A stretch of DNA of 64,000 bases from contig CBDFIY010000002.1 in assembly GCA_965248335.1 (NCBI GenBank), positions 186,001-250,000 of the forward strand, given 5' to 3'. The DNA is from CAKMZU01 sp965248335. Lineage in GTDB: Bacteria; Pseudomonadota; Gammaproteobacteria; Pseudomonadales; DT-91. This document shows, piece after piece, positions 26,424 through 35,901 of this stretch. The position numbers and the translations under genes were made by a program. Numbering within the stretch: position 1 is the first letter of the stretch; every line of letters starts with the position of its first letter. The notes below the pieces were generated by a model. The model saw only the letters and a program-made list of their open reading frames with translations, had not been told where the DNA came from and searched no databases.

Positions 26424-26503
26424 GGATACCCGCCTTCGCGGGTATGACGCGATAAATCTGCACTGGTTATACCCCGCCGTCATTCCCGCGAAGGTGGGTC
26501 TCC
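26424..26503. repeat. REP-like inverted pair
   Basis: GGATACCCGCCTTCGCGGGT...GACG (26424-26449) and its inverted relative CGTCATTCCCGCGAAGGTGG...TCC (26478-26503) face each other. Each can fold as a hairpin, for example ATACCCGC/GCGGGTAT. This CGTCATTCCCGCGAAGGCGGG type of repeat is widespread in proteobacteria. It lies between the convergent lipoprotein 2 and epd genes and may act as a bidirectional terminator. Confidence 0.7.
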
Positions 26504-26583
26504 ATTACCCGAAAAACCTTTTGAAATGATATGCGAGTATATGTGCCATCTTGGTGGTAAAGCCGGTTTTTGCGATTTAAATG

Positions 26584-27609
26584 CTACGGGTTAGTTGAAT
26601 TGAATGTATTCAAGTAGGCGGCGACATCAAGCATACGATTAGCATAGCCCCACTCGTTATCGAACCAGATAAAGAGTTTGAGCAGATGAGAGCCGCTAAG
26701 GCGCGTTTGAGTGAGATCAATGATGCAGGAATGTGCATCATGATTGAAATCAATGGAGGCTAAAGGTTGGGTGTTACAGGCTAACGTTCGGCTATTGCAT
26801 TCAGCATAGCTGTGCAGTTGTTGATTAATCTCAGCGACCGATGCCTGTGTGTTGAGCTGGATACTGATATCCATGGCCGAAACGTTCACCGTGGGGATGC
26901 GAACAGCTTGTGAGCTGATCAGGCCATCGAGGTGAGGCAAGAAGCGTGAGATACCTTTGGCGAGCTCAGTATCAACAGGGATCATCGATTGGCTGGCACT
27001 ACGCGTTTTACGCAAATCGGTATGGTGATAAGCATCAATGACCGGTTGATCATTCATGGCGGAGTGTAGCGTGGTGATCGAGGCTGCTGCAATGCCGTAG
27101 ATTTCATCGATCAGCTTTAACACGGGGACGCTACCATTGGTGGTGCAGGAGGCGTTAGAAAGAATGCGATCTGAGGGTTCAATGGCTTGATGATTGACGC
27201 CGTAGATGACCGTTCGATCAACATCTGCATGAGCCGGATGTGAAAACAAAACCTTATCCGCGCCATGGGTGATATGTGTTTCTGCCTGGTATCTTGACGC
27301 GAAACGGCCCGTGCACTCCATGACAAGATTAATATCCTGCCAGTGAAGTAATTCGATCTTTTTATGATGCGACAGCGTAATGGGCTGGTTGTTGATCAGT
27401 AGCGTCTTATCATACAAGGCAACTTGCCCACGAAAACGACCATGGGTGGAGTCGAACTCGGTGAGGTGGGCGATGGTTTCGGCGTCAGCAGGCTCGTTGA
27501 TGGCAACGATCTGTAAATCCTGATCATTGCCTTCTGCTTGCCTTTCATTGAGTGCACGCAAAACGCTACGGCCAATTCGCCCGTAGCCGTTAATGCCGAT
27601 TCGAAACAT
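26584..27609 (-). CDS. epd: erythrose-4-phosphate dehydrogenase / GAPDH-like
   Basis: A 341-residue GAPDH-superfamily enzyme with the Rossmann start INGYGRIGRSVLRAL, catalytic Cys in SNASCTTN (about 152) and the C-terminal WFDNEWGYANRM. Features favouring Epd over Gap are VAINEPADAETIAHLTEFDSTHG and the RSASQSMIPVDTELA segment. Epd oxidises erythrose 4-phosphate towards pyridoxal-phosphate synthesis. It is downstream of transketolase, whose product and substrate pool it shares, as in pseudomonads. The pgk gene that often follows is absent. Confidence 0.88.
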   Translation of the reverse strand: MFRIGINGYGRIGRSVLRALNERQAEGNDQDLQIVAINEPADAETIAHLTEFDSTHGRFRGQVALYDKTLLINNQPITLSHHKKIELLHWQDINLVMECTGRFASRYQAETHITHGADKVLFSHPAHADVDRTVIYGVNHQAIEPSDRILSNASCTTNGSVPVLKLIDEIYGIAAASITTLHSAMNDQPVIDAYHHTDLRKTRSASQSMIPVDTELAKGISRFLPHLDGLISSQAVRIPTVNVSAMDISIQLNTQASVAEINQQLHSYAECNSRTLACNTQPLASIDFNHDAHSCIIDLTQTRLSGSHLLKLFIWFDNEWGYANRMLDVAAYLNTFNSTNP

Positions 27610-27651
27610 AGTTACCTTAAATCGTTACCTTAACGTCATTAACCTAAAAAG

Positions 27652-29664
27652 TTACCCTAAGTCATGATCAAGTAGTTGCATGGCTTCTTGCAGGACACGC
27701 TCTTTTGTAAAGCCGAAGTGCTCGAATAAGTCTCCAGCGGGGGCAGACTCACCGAAGGTATTCATGCCAATAACACGCCCATCAAGGCCAACGTACTTGT
27801 ACCAGAAATCCGCAATGCCGGCTTCAATGGCAATGCGTGGCAAGACAGATAAAGGCAAGACAGATTCCTTGTAGGCAGGGTCTTGGCGATCAAACGCTTC
27901 AGTACAAGGCATAGAAACCACACGGGCTTGCTTGCCTTCGGCGATAAGTGCATCGTAAGCGGCAATGGCTAAATCAACTTCTGAGCCTGTTGCTATCAAG
28001 ATGATTTCAGGTGTTCCGTTGCAATCTTTTAAGATGTATCCGCCTTTAGCGACTAAAGCGACTTGTTCATCTGAGCGCGGTTGGCAGGTTAAGCCTTGAC
28101 GAGAGAAAATCAGCGCACTTGGGCCATCAGTTTTTTCGATGGCTGACTTCCATGCAACGGCAGATTCAACCGTATCACAAGGACGCCATGTATCGAGATT
28201 AGGGGTGTAACGAAGGCTGGCAATTTGCTCGACGGGCTGATGCGTTGGGCCATCTTCACCTAAACCTATGGAATCATGGGTGTACACAAAGAGGGTGCGT
28301 TGCTTCATGAGCGCGGCCATGCGTACAGCATTACGTGCATATTCCATAAACATCAGAAAGGTTGCGCCAAACGGAATAAAGCCGCCGTGTAGCGCAATAC
28401 CATTCATGATGGCGCTCATGCCGAATTCACGTACGCCATAGAACAAATAATTGCCTGATGCATCATCGGCAGTGATGCCTTTGCTGTTTGACCATAATGT
28501 GAGGTTAGAAGCGGCAAGATCGGCTGAACCGCCAAGAAACTCCGGCAGTAATTCAGCGTAAGCTTCAATGGTATTTTGTGAGGCTTTACGGCTGGCGATT
28601 TTTTCGCCCTTAGCTTGCGTTGCCTTGATGAAGGCTTCGGATTTTTCTGCAAAATCAGCGGGTAAGGCATCCTGTAAAACACGTCGCTCAAATTCGGCGG
28701 CTAGTGCAGGGTGTGCGATTTTGTATTGCGCGAAACGTGCTTCCCAGTCTGTTTGTGCGGATGCGCCTTTTTCTTTGGCGCTCCAGCCTTGGTAAACCTC
28801 TGTCGGCACATCGAATGCTTCGTATGGCCAACCGAGATATTTTTTGGCGAGAACAATTTCATCTTCACCTAAAGGTGCGCCGTGGCTGGATTCGGTGCCT
28901 GCTTTGTTGGGTGAGCCGTGGCCGATAATGGTTTGGCAGCAAATTAAGGTGGGCTTGTTGGTTTCGGCTCTTGCCGCAATAATAGCCGCTTTGATGGCTT
29001 CGGGATCGTGGCCATCAACCTTGGGAATAACGTGCCAGTTATAAGATTCAAAGCGTTTGGGTGTGTCGTCAGTGAACCAACCTTCGACTTCGCCATCAAT
29101 AGAGATGCCATTGTCGTCATAAAAGGCGACGAGTTTGCCTAATCCAAGCGTGCCAGCGAGAGAGCAAGCTTCGTGAGAGATACCTTCCATCATGCAGCCA
29201 TCACCTAAAAAGGTGTAAGTGTAATGATCGACGATATCAAGTTTGTCTTGGTTAAATTGAGCGGCAAGCGTTTTCTCGGCGATGGCCATGCCTACGGCAT
29301 TCGTGAGGCCTTGGCCTAAAGGTCCTGTCGTGGTTTCAATGCCGGGTGCATAACCATACTCAGGATGGCCGGGTGTTTTTGAATGCAGCTGCCGAAAGTT
29401 TTTTAACTCCGAAATGGGTAAATCATAACCCGTGAGGTGGAGTAGAGAATAGATAAGCATGGAGCCATGACCGTTAGAAAGCACAAAGCGATCACGGTTT
29501 GCCCAATTTGGATCATTGGGGTTGTGGTGTAAAAAATCGTTCCAGAGCACTTCGGCAATATCGGCCATCCCCATAGGGGCACCCGGGTGACCTGATTTAG
29601 CTTGTTGCACAGCGTCCATGCTGAGCGCGCGTATTGCGTTGGCAAGTTGTGAACGAGAGGCCAT
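27652..29664 (-). CDS. tkt: transketolase
   Basis: A 670-residue thiamine-diphosphate enzyme with GDGCMMEGISHEACSLAGTLGL...FYDDN (ThDP/Mg site, about 153-187), the transketolase pyrimidine-domain segment (EFGMSAIMNGIALHGG) and THDSIGLGEDGPTHQPVEQ. It transfers two-carbon ketol units in the non-oxidative pentose phosphate pathway. CGGAG lies eight bases before the start. It forms an operon with epd (42-base gap). In pseudomonads tkt lies divergent to the ArsR-methyltransferase/metK genes. Here about 16 kb separates them. Confidence 0.97.
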   Translation of the reverse strand: MASRSQLANAIRALSMDAVQQAKSGHPGAPMGMADIAEVLWNDFLHHNPNDPNWANRDRFVLSNGHGSMLIYSLLHLTGYDLPISELKNFRQLHSKTPGHPEYGYAPGIETTTGPLGQGLTNAVGMAIAEKTLAAQFNQDKLDIVDHYTYTFLGDGCMMEGISHEACSLAGTLGLGKLVAFYDDNGISIDGEVEGWFTDDTPKRFESYNWHVIPKVDGHDPEAIKAAIIAARAETNKPTLICCQTIIGHGSPNKAGTESSHGAPLGEDEIVLAKKYLGWPYEAFDVPTEVYQGWSAKEKGASAQTDWEARFAQYKIAHPALAAEFERRVLQDALPADFAEKSEAFIKATQAKGEKIASRKASQNTIEAYAELLPEFLGGSADLAASNLTLWSNSKGITADDASGNYLFYGVREFGMSAIMNGIALHGGFIPFGATFLMFMEYARNAVRMAALMKQRTLFVYTHDSIGLGEDGPTHQPVEQIASLRYTPNLDTWRPCDTVESAVAWKSAIEKTDGPSALIFSRQGLTCQPRSDEQVALVAKGGYILKDCNGTPEIILIATGSEVDLAIAAYDALIAEGKQARVVSMPCTEAFDRQDPAYKESVLPLSVLPRIAIEAGIADFWYKYVGLDGRVIGMNTFGESAPAGDLFEHFGFTKERVLQEAMQLLDHDLG

Positions 29665-29797
29665 GAAGATACTCCGAGGGGCTTGAAAAGCCGCCTATTC
29701 TCTCGCACTCAGTAAGGATTCGCAAATCTAGTTCGCAGGCGCTTTAGTTATATCGTTGATTCTGGGATCCAGCGCTTAATGGCTGGCGTGTACGGTA

Positions 29798-29914
29798 TAT
29801 GCCGATCGCCCTTGAAGATACCAGGGTGTTGGCCCCCCAATCACTTACGGGCTGTAAGCTCATGGGGATTCGCTCGCTTGCCGCCTTCGTGCATCTCCAA
29901 TTCCGATGGGTATA
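29798..29914. repeat. dispersed palindromic repeat, full-size copy (117 bp)
   Basis: It begins TATGCCGATCGCCCTTGAAG and ends CCGATGGGTATA, with inner arms CTTAC/GTAAG. It lacks part of the GCGTTGGCCGCGCTCGCTC segment. It lies 133 bases upstream of tkt at the edge of the accessory block. The rest of the 29665-30076 gap shows only AT-rich promoter-like sequence. An ORF running through the repeat is not real. Confidence 0.8.
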
Positions 29915-30076
29915 AGTCATGCGATATATGTTGGGCTTGGATACGTATTTTTTTGCTATGTAAAACCAGAGGTATATGTGATGAATTTTGTGAAAAGAAA
30001 ATCAAGCCTACATTTTTAACGAAGCGTTGGTTTAGCTATTACACTTATCTAGTGAGCATTAATGTAATGGAATACC

Positions 30077-31309
30077 ATGAATATAATCATTCGTTTCTTT
30101 GTTAGCCTTATCTTGGTATTAAATGTGTTCAATACCAAGCTGTTGGCTCAAGAGCCCGTTTATAACGCCGAAAATCAGCCCTTAGTAAGAAAGAAAGCCG
30201 TTCTCGTGGGTATCGATGGATTGCAATTCGAGCAAATTAGTAAACATAACACACCAAATTTCGATCGATTAGTTATTCATAAAGCCTATACAGGCGGCAT
30301 TGATAATTTTTCCAGCGAGCAAAATACATTCAGTGGGCCTGGATGGGCAACTGTTCTTACAGGCGTTTGGGCTAATAAGCATAAGGTAAAACGTAATGGC
30401 TCAGGGCATGCTGAATTTCCGAGTATTTTTATGCGCATTCATCAGCATGATCATGATTTAAAAACGGCATCTATTGTGCATTGGAGGAACCTGAACACGT
30501 CTTTTTTTAAAAATGAAATGTCCACTGTTGCGTATGTAGAAAGCGATTTAACTGATCAGCAGGTTACGGATGTTACGGTTGATAAAATACAAAAAGGTGC
30601 CGATTTTATTTTTGCACATTTAGATGATGTTGATCATACAGGTCATGAAAAAGGTTTTGGCAAAGATTACTCTCAGAGCCTCTTAATCGCTGATAAACAG
30701 TTAGGACGCATTCTTGATGCAATAAAAATATCACAAATTGAAAGCAGTACTTCTTGGCTGGTCATTATCACGACTGATCACGGTAGAGAGCTTTCTGGTT
30801 TTGGGCACAGCAAGCAAACATTGGAAGAAAAAACGATTTTTATTGGTTCAAATATACCGATGAATGAAGAGTCCTTGCAACCCTTAAAAACGAGCAATAA
30901 TGATTTTCAAGGGCTATATGCGTATCCCGCTCAAACATCCATTGTGCCTACAATCTTAACGTGGCTTGATATACCTATCGATCCCTTTTGGCTTTTAGAA
31001 GGTCCTTCGCTTATTGGCGGGCTGACAATACGCAAAGTTATGCCTGGCAAGGATGCTACATTAGGCTGGTTCAGTGCCTTCGAAGGAGGCGCGGAAATAT
31101 ATAAAGATCGGGCGTTGGTGGCGACGGTTGATGCAGTAAAAGGCGAATGGTCAGATCCGAATCCGCCAAGCAATGATCCCGTTGACTACAGTATTATTAT
31201 CGATGGGCAATCACTGTCTTACCGCTCAAAAGATTACCGTGGTATTCGGCGGTTACTTAAATGGCATGTGCTCGATCGCATCAGGCGTGCTTTGAATATC
31301 GCTTTATAA
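30077..31309 (+). CDS. secreted type I phosphodiesterase/nucleotide pyrophosphatase-like enzyme
   Basis: A 410-residue alkaline-phosphatase-superfamily protein with a signal peptide (MNIIIRFFVSLILVLNVFN ... LLA). Metal and catalytic segments are KAVLVGIDGLQFEQI (Asp 46 region), the nucleophile region FSGPGWATVLTG, HLDDVDHTGH and TTDHGRE followed by GFGHS, as in the nucleotide pyrophosphatase/phosphodiesterase and phosphoglycerate-mutase-like families. Exported to the periplasm or outside. Substrate unknown (phosphodiester or phosphonate esters). First gene of the accessory block. Confidence 0.82.
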   Translation: MNIIIRFFVSLILVLNVFNTKLLAQEPVYNAENQPLVRKKAVLVGIDGLQFEQISKHNTPNFDRLVIHKAYTGGIDNFSSEQNTFSGPGWATVLTGVWANKHKVKRNGSGHAEFPSIFMRIHQHDHDLKTASIVHWRNLNTSFFKNEMSTVAYVESDLTDQQVTDVTVDKIQKGADFIFAHLDDVDHTGHEKGFGKDYSQSLLIADKQLGRILDAIKISQIESSTSWLVIITTDHGRELSGFGHSKQTLEEKTIFIGSNIPMNEESLQPLKTSNNDFQGLYAYPAQTSIVPTILTWLDIPIDPFWLLEGPSLIGGLTIRKVMPGKDATLGWFSAFEGGAEIYKDRALVATVDAVKGEWSDPNPPSNDPVDYSIIIDGQSLSYRSKDYRGIRRLLKWHVLDRIRRALNIAL

Positions 31310-31314
31310 CTGCA

Positions 31315-31373
31315 CTCAAAAAAATGTGTAACATTAAATCAGCATCTGGAGATGCTACACTATGATTTTTGAG
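31315..31373. terminator. bidirectional terminator between convergent genes
   Basis: Arms CTCAAAAAAATGTGTA and TACACTATGATTTTTGAG flank an inner stem AGCATCT/AGATGCT. The A-rich left arm and T-rich right arm suit termination in both directions between the phosphodiesterase and the methyltransferase. Confidence 0.6.
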
Positions 31374-32228
31374 CTACTTGCGGTGCGCAATGAGGGTGAT
31401 GATTTTCACATCCCAAAAAATCGGCGCATTTGGCTGTTGTTTAGAATATAAAACGTATTCATTGATCAGATCATCCATAAATTGGTCAGCTAAATTCTGA
31501 TTCTTCCTTGCTAGAAATTTATATTCAGGTAACCATTGCTGGATAGCCCCTTTAAACGCATGCGCATTATCAAAAAACTTGCGGAGAGTTTCCTCATCAA
31601 GGGTATCAATAATAAAATTTTTCTCGTCAAGTAACTGCTTAATGTCAGATACTTCATAAAAAATATGCGTTTGAATGAAGCCTGTAAAATCAGATTTATA
31701 TTGTGTCGATGCTTTTAAATTGTTGAGCACTTCTCGAAACAACATTCCTTCTTTTGCTGCACCAAGTGCAGTTGCGAGATAACCATTTGAAGCGAGGTTA
31801 TTGTAGATGTTTTCTAGTACGAGCGGCATCTCTTCACGAGGAATCCAGTGCAGTGTGTAAACGCTAATGGCGAGATTTATTTTTCTTTCTGCCCAGAAGT
31901 CTTTAACACCACTTTGCGTTAAAGAAATAGTGCTCTCATTCCCAAAGCGCTTTTTTGCCGTCTCTACCATATTGAAAGAGAGATCATTTGCAAAAATATT
32001 TTGAGGCTTAAAGTGTTTTTGATACAAAGGAATATTATTGCCCGTTCCGCAGCCGAATACCCATAAATTTTCTATAGTTGAAGGTAGGGTTTTTTGGCCG
32101 ATAAGCCGGACCGCTTCATTGGCTTGAGATGATGAGTTTTTTAAATAACTTTCGCCATTCCACTTATCTTGAGTTTCGGCGCGTAGCGCTAATAATGATA
32201 TGACTAACAAACATTGTTTAAAACACAT
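31374..32228 (-). CDS. SAM-dependent methyltransferase with a signal-like leader
   Basis: About 284 residues from the ATG at 32228. An in-frame ATG at 32288 adds 20 residues with no better ribosome site. A hydrophobic leader MCFKQCLLVISLLALRA precedes a class I methyltransferase domain with SAM motif I VFGCGTGNNIP (about 55-65), an acidic motif ANDLSFNMVETA and SVYTLHWIPREE. The domain start (WNGESYLKNSSSQANEA) recalls trans-aconitate and juvenile-hormone-acid methyltransferases. Such enzymes are normally cytosolic, so the leader is unexpected. Substrate unknown. Confidence 0.72.
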   Translation of the reverse strand: MCFKQCLLVISLLALRAETQDKWNGESYLKNSSSQANEAVRLIGQKTLPSTIENLWVFGCGTGNNIPLYQKHFKPQNIFANDLSFNMVETAKKRFGNESTISLTQSGVKDFWAERKINLAISVYTLHWIPREEMPLVLENIYNNLASNGYLATALGAAKEGMLFREVLNNLKASTQYKSDFTGFIQTHIFYEVSDIKQLLDEKNFIIDTLDEETLRKFFDNAHAFKGAIQQWLPEYKFLARKNQNLADQFMDDLINEYVLYSKQQPNAPIFWDVKIITLIAHRK

Positions 32229-32446
32229 AGTACAACCACGTAATGAATTAAAATGTGTAAGAACGTATTTATAAGTAGAAAGTTCCATTTAGCTTGAATA
32301 GCAATTTATCTGTTTTTTTCTTTGCATGGTGTCGATACATTTGTGGCTTGCCTGTATAGGTGATGTGTAGATTTGTAGGTTGCCTTAATAACATGACAAA
32401 GGTCTTGTTATTCTGGGTGTTTATAAATAGAGTGATTAGCTTTACA

Positions 32447-33731
32447 CAATACTTCGGACAGTTTTACGCAGCAATAACCCCGAAGTTACTCATGCTGTCA
32501 TAAACTTGTCTGACTTTTTTATCATTTAAGTCAATTTTTAACTCGTTAAAAAGTCTCTGCATCATGTGCTGATTGAGTTTTCGCCGCTTCCATGATGCAA
32601 TAGATATAACGGTTTCACCCTGTGTTCCTTTTGTTTTTCTGTCTTCAATTTTCATTAAATTTAGCGCAGTAAAGGATGCATTCAGTTGAAAGTTGATCGC
32701 CTCTTCATTGCAAGACTGGCAATCCATCAGACCCGTGTATTGTTTGGCGTCCCTAAAAACAAACTCAATCTGGAACCTTGCTTTGTAATAGGTAAGCAGT
32801 GTCATAGCAGCTAGATTGGTGTCCGTTGAATATAAAAGAGCGCGGCCTTCTTTATCGCCTTTTTTAAAAATTAACATGACCACCTTGATATCACGTTTAA
32901 GGGAAACTGAGTAAGCAACGGTTGTGTACATATGCGTTTTACCTTCATCAATCTCTCCTACATACTCAAATCGACAAAGATCAGCTTCTATATCGACTTT
33001 GCCATCGAATTTTTTGGGGCGCCCCTTGCCAGAATATTCTCCTTCGTAGAGCCATTTTAAACGGGCGTCTATGCGTAGCTTACCAACGATATGAAGACCT
33101 GCTTCGGCAACAGGGTTGACATATTTTATCTTCGTATAAAAGCTATCCGTAGAAATATAACGTATTCCCTTGTCTTTTAATGCTTTAGCCATACCAACAG
33201 TCTGCTCTGCATACAAGTCAGTACGAGACTTGCCTTCTTGGTCTATGGTTTGTTTTGCATCCAGCCCATACGCGGTATTTGATTTGAGATGGACAATGCT
33301 AAGCAATGAGACCTCAAGTCCTTTTTCAGCGGAGCCTGAACCACCGCTCCAGAAGTTCCCTAAACCTGAAGTGCACTTGCCGCTCTTTTTTACGAAACTT
33401 GCATCTATAGCTGCAATCCATTCATCTTCTTTCGGTAACTCGCTAAAAATGAGCTGATTATTAAAAGCTTTAAAGTCGAAGGATACACGATACCATCGAC
33501 TAAAAGTTTTCTCGCACAAGCTTGAAAAACGACTCATATTGCGAAAATTTGCCTTGCCACGGAATACCATTAGCGTAATCAATAGCGCCCTAATGAATTT
33601 TTTTGTGGTAAGCAAATATCGGACATTGAATCTAAAATCTGTGAAATCAAATTTTGCATGAACTATTTTCAGTAAAAACATTCATAGACTTAGATTATCT
33701 CAAGTGGTTCAAAAAACTGTCCGAAGTATTG
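32447..33731 (-). mobile_element. IS4-type insertion sequence
   Basis: 1285 bp with inverted ends CAATACTTCGGACAGTTTT. It is flanked by TTTACA (32441-32446 and 33732-33737; 7 bp if the boundary is shifted by one). It is inserted in the intergenic region upstream of ktrA without breaking a recognisable gene, but may separate ktrA from its promoter. Confidence 0.85.
32464..33681 (-). CDS. IS4-type DDE transposase
   Basis: A 405-residue transposase with DDE residues in AAIDASFVKKSGK, YISTDSFYTK and YKARFQIEFVFRDAK. The last matches the YREK signature spacing of IS4-type enzymes (Y-2-R-3-E-6-K). It fills the element and appears intact. Confidence 0.88.
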   Translation of the reverse strand: MFLLKIVHAKFDFTDFRFNVRYLLTTKKFIRALLITLMVFRGKANFRNMSRFSSLCEKTFSRWYRVSFDFKAFNNQLIFSELPKEDEWIAAIDASFVKKSGKCTSGLGNFWSGGSGSAEKGLEVSLLSIVHLKSNTAYGLDAKQTIDQEGKSRTDLYAEQTVGMAKALKDKGIRYISTDSFYTKIKYVNPVAEAGLHIVGKLRIDARLKWLYEGEYSGKGRPKKFDGKVDIEADLCRFEYVGEIDEGKTHMYTTVAYSVSLKRDIKVVMLIFKKGDKEGRALLYSTDTNLAAMTLLTYYKARFQIEFVFRDAKQYTGLMDCQSCNEEAINFQLNASFTALNLMKIEDRKTKGTQGETVISIASWKRRKLNQHMMQRLFNELKIDLNDKKVRQVYDSMSNFGVIAA

Positions 33732-33802
33732 TTTACACAGATTGCTTCATTATTTGTTATCAAGGTCTACACTCGTAGGGTTGAGGCTGGAGTTCTTTAG
33801 TT

Positions 33803-34450
33803 ATGCAAAAGCAAATTGCGGTTATCGGATTGGGTAAGTTTGGTACAAGCTTGTGCGTTTCGCTTGCTAAGCTCGGGGCTCAGATTCTCGCCGTAGATAT
33901 GGATGAAAAGCCCGTACACAAGTTATCTGAGGTGGTTTCCCAAGCGGTGATCGCCGATGCAACCGATGAAGATGTTCTCTCAGAATTGAATCTTGTTGAT
34001 TATGATTGTGTGGTGGTATCCATAGGCTCAGATATACGCGCAAGTATTCTTGTTACCATTATTTTAAAAGAAATGGGTGTACGTAGCCTTTGGGTCAAGG
34101 CAAAGGATAACTTGCATGTTAAGACCTTAAAAAAAATTGGTGCGGATCGTGTCATCAACCCCGAGCGTGATATGGCGATTCGTATTTCAGAGCAATTAGT
34201 GACTGATGGATTTATTGATTATTTGCACTTGCCTGATGAGATTGCGATTTATGCTTACGCCGTTGATGGAAAGAAAATTGGTACTTTAGTGCGCAATTTA
34301 CCGTTTGATGGTGATATTCGATTACTGGCGATCAAGCGGGCGTCGAGCTTGATAAAAACATGTGAGGAAAATGAAGTTTTACAGGCAGGGGATGTGTTGA
34401 TTATTGGCGGACAAAGAATCAAGCTCCAAAATTATTTATCGAAAGGCTAA
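33803..34450 (+). CDS. ktrA: KtrA/TrkA-type potassium uptake regulatory subunit
   Basis: A 215-residue RCK protein. It has the NAD(H)/ATP-binding Rossmann start IGLGKFG (8-14), the acidic AVDMDE at the end of beta-2, and a C-terminal TrkA_C domain from about 135 (LPDEIAIYAYAV ... GDVLIIGG). It gates the membrane subunit encoded immediately after (stop 34450, next start 34451). The two form a KtrAB-type K+/Na+-dependent uptake system at the inner membrane. Confidence 0.92.
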   Translation: MQKQIAVIGLGKFGTSLCVSLAKLGAQILAVDMDEKPVHKLSEVVSQAVIADATDEDVLSELNLVDYDCVVVSIGSDIRASILVTIILKEMGVRSLWVKAKDNLHVKTLKKIGADRVINPERDMAIRISEQLVTDGFIDYLHLPDEIAIYAYAVDGKKIGTLVRNLPFDGDIRLLAIKRASSLIKTCEENEVLQAGDVLIIGGQRIKLQNYLSKG

Positions 34451-35812
34451 ATGATGCCTGCTTCATCGACGCAAACAGTCGCTAGCCGAGGGGGGAAATT
34501 TTTTTTTCGGCCAGGGCGATTCATCTTAAGTTGCTATGCCATTATTCTACTGCCCTCTACGCTTATTTTGATGACGAAGGTAGCCTCGATCACGGGGCTG
34601 AGCTGGATTGATGCGTTGTTCACGGCGACATCGGCATTAACGGTAACCGGTTTAGGTGTTGTGGATACAGGACAACACTTTACGCTGCTTGGTCACCTGT
34701 GGATGTTGTTGTTGATGCAGATCGGTGGCATGGGGCAGATGACCGTAAGCATGTTGATTTTGATTTTGCTTGGTCGGCGTATCAGTATGCGGGAGAGAGC
34801 TATTGTTCGCGAAGAGCTCAATCAACATCCTACCGTCGATGTAAGGCAACTTATTCGAGCGATTGCCTTGTTTTCCTTGGTGCTGGAAACGATTGGTACC
34901 CTGATTTTGTGTGTAGAATGGATTCCTCAGTTGGGTGTTGAGCGTGGTATCTATTACTCGGTGTTTCATGCGGTCTCGGCTTTTAACAATGCCGGTTTTA
35001 GCCTTTTTAGTGATGGATTGGCTCAATACACAGACAGTTTTCTGGTCTGCCTGACGTTGCCTTTCCTTTATATTGTGGGTGGCTTGGGGTTCACCGTTAT
35101 TATTGATCTCATCAGTTATGTAAAGGCGCGGCGCTCTTGGCGGCTGAGCTTGCATACGAAGCTTGTACTTTGGACGTCAGCAAGCTTGCTGATCTTTGGT
35201 ACTGCGTTGTTGTATTTTCTTGAAATGAACAACCCGCATACGTTTGGCAACATGCCAGGAGCAAGTAAGTGGTTAAATGCATTTTTCTTGTCGTCCGCAA
35301 CGCGAACGGCAGGGTTCAGTACGGTGAGCCTCATTAATATGACGCATGCCTCGATGCTTGTGATGATGGTGTTGATGTTTATTGGTGCTGGCAGTTCATC
35401 CACAGGCGGCGGGATTAAAGTCAGCACATTTGCGATAGCCATCATCGCGACGCGTACCTTCTTACAAGGTGGAAAATCATTCTATGCATTCAAGCGAAAT
35501 ATTGGTGATGGTGAGGTACTAAAATCACTGGCTATTATCGTCGTCAGCTTTTTTACATTAATTACAGCAACATTCATTCTGATGATATCTGAAAAAGCAC
35601 GTTTTGATGTGGTGCTCTTCGAGGCTATTTCTGCGTTTAGTACAGTCGGGTTAACGGCAGGCTTAACGGAGAACTTAACGGACGTAGGTAAATTTGTACT
35701 TGTGCTTGTGATGATCATTGGGCGATTAGGCCCGTTAACATTGGCGCTGGCTTTGATTCCTACAAAGCCTACTGCTGTGCGTTACGCAGAAGAAGATGTA
35801 TTGACAGGTTAG
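34451..35812 (+). CDS. ktrB: KtrB/TrkH-type potassium transporter membrane subunit
   Basis: A 453-residue protein with the fourfold pore repeat of the Trk/Ktr/HKT superfamily. Visible filter segments are TSALTVTGLGVVDT, SAFNNAGFSLFSD, ATRTAGFSTVS and SAFSTVGLTAGLT, each centred on the conserved Gly. GAGSSSTGGGIK is the gate loop typical of KtrB/TrkH. It is translated directly after ktrA. Start taken as the first ATG (34451), with a second at the next codon. Confidence 0.93.
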   Translation: MMPASSTQTVASRGGKFFFRPGRFILSCYAIILLPSTLILMTKVASITGLSWIDALFTATSALTVTGLGVVDTGQHFTLLGHLWMLLLMQIGGMGQMTVSMLILILLGRRISMRERAIVREELNQHPTVDVRQLIRAIALFSLVLETIGTLILCVEWIPQLGVERGIYYSVFHAVSAFNNAGFSLFSDGLAQYTDSFLVCLTLPFLYIVGGLGFTVIIDLISYVKARRSWRLSLHTKLVLWTSASLLIFGTALLYFLEMNNPHTFGNMPGASKWLNAFFLSSATRTAGFSTVSLINMTHASMLVMMVLMFIGAGSSSTGGGIKVSTFAIAIIATRTFLQGGKSFYAFKRNIGDGEVLKSLAIIVVSFFTLITATFILMISEKARFDVVLFEAISAFSTVGLTAGLTENLTDVGKFVLVLVMIIGRLGPLTLALALIPTKPTAVRYAEEDVLTG

Positions 35813-35901
35813 TGAATACATTGTCATTGTGATGTGTGAATTTTTTTTTGGGCTCGGTGACTAAAAGTATTCATTCTTTTTGTCTTGAGTTGTATTAACG
35901 C

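Noticed and set aside
29779..30105. 108-codon plus-strand ORF upstream of the phosphodiesterase
   Set aside because: It runs through the palindromic repeat and overlaps the real start. The same peptide (SSWGFARLPPSCISNS) appears wherever this repeat is read in that frame.
34652..35155. 167-codon minus-strand ORF opposite ktrB
   Set aside because: Shadow frame of a well-conserved membrane protein gene; no domain and unusual composition.
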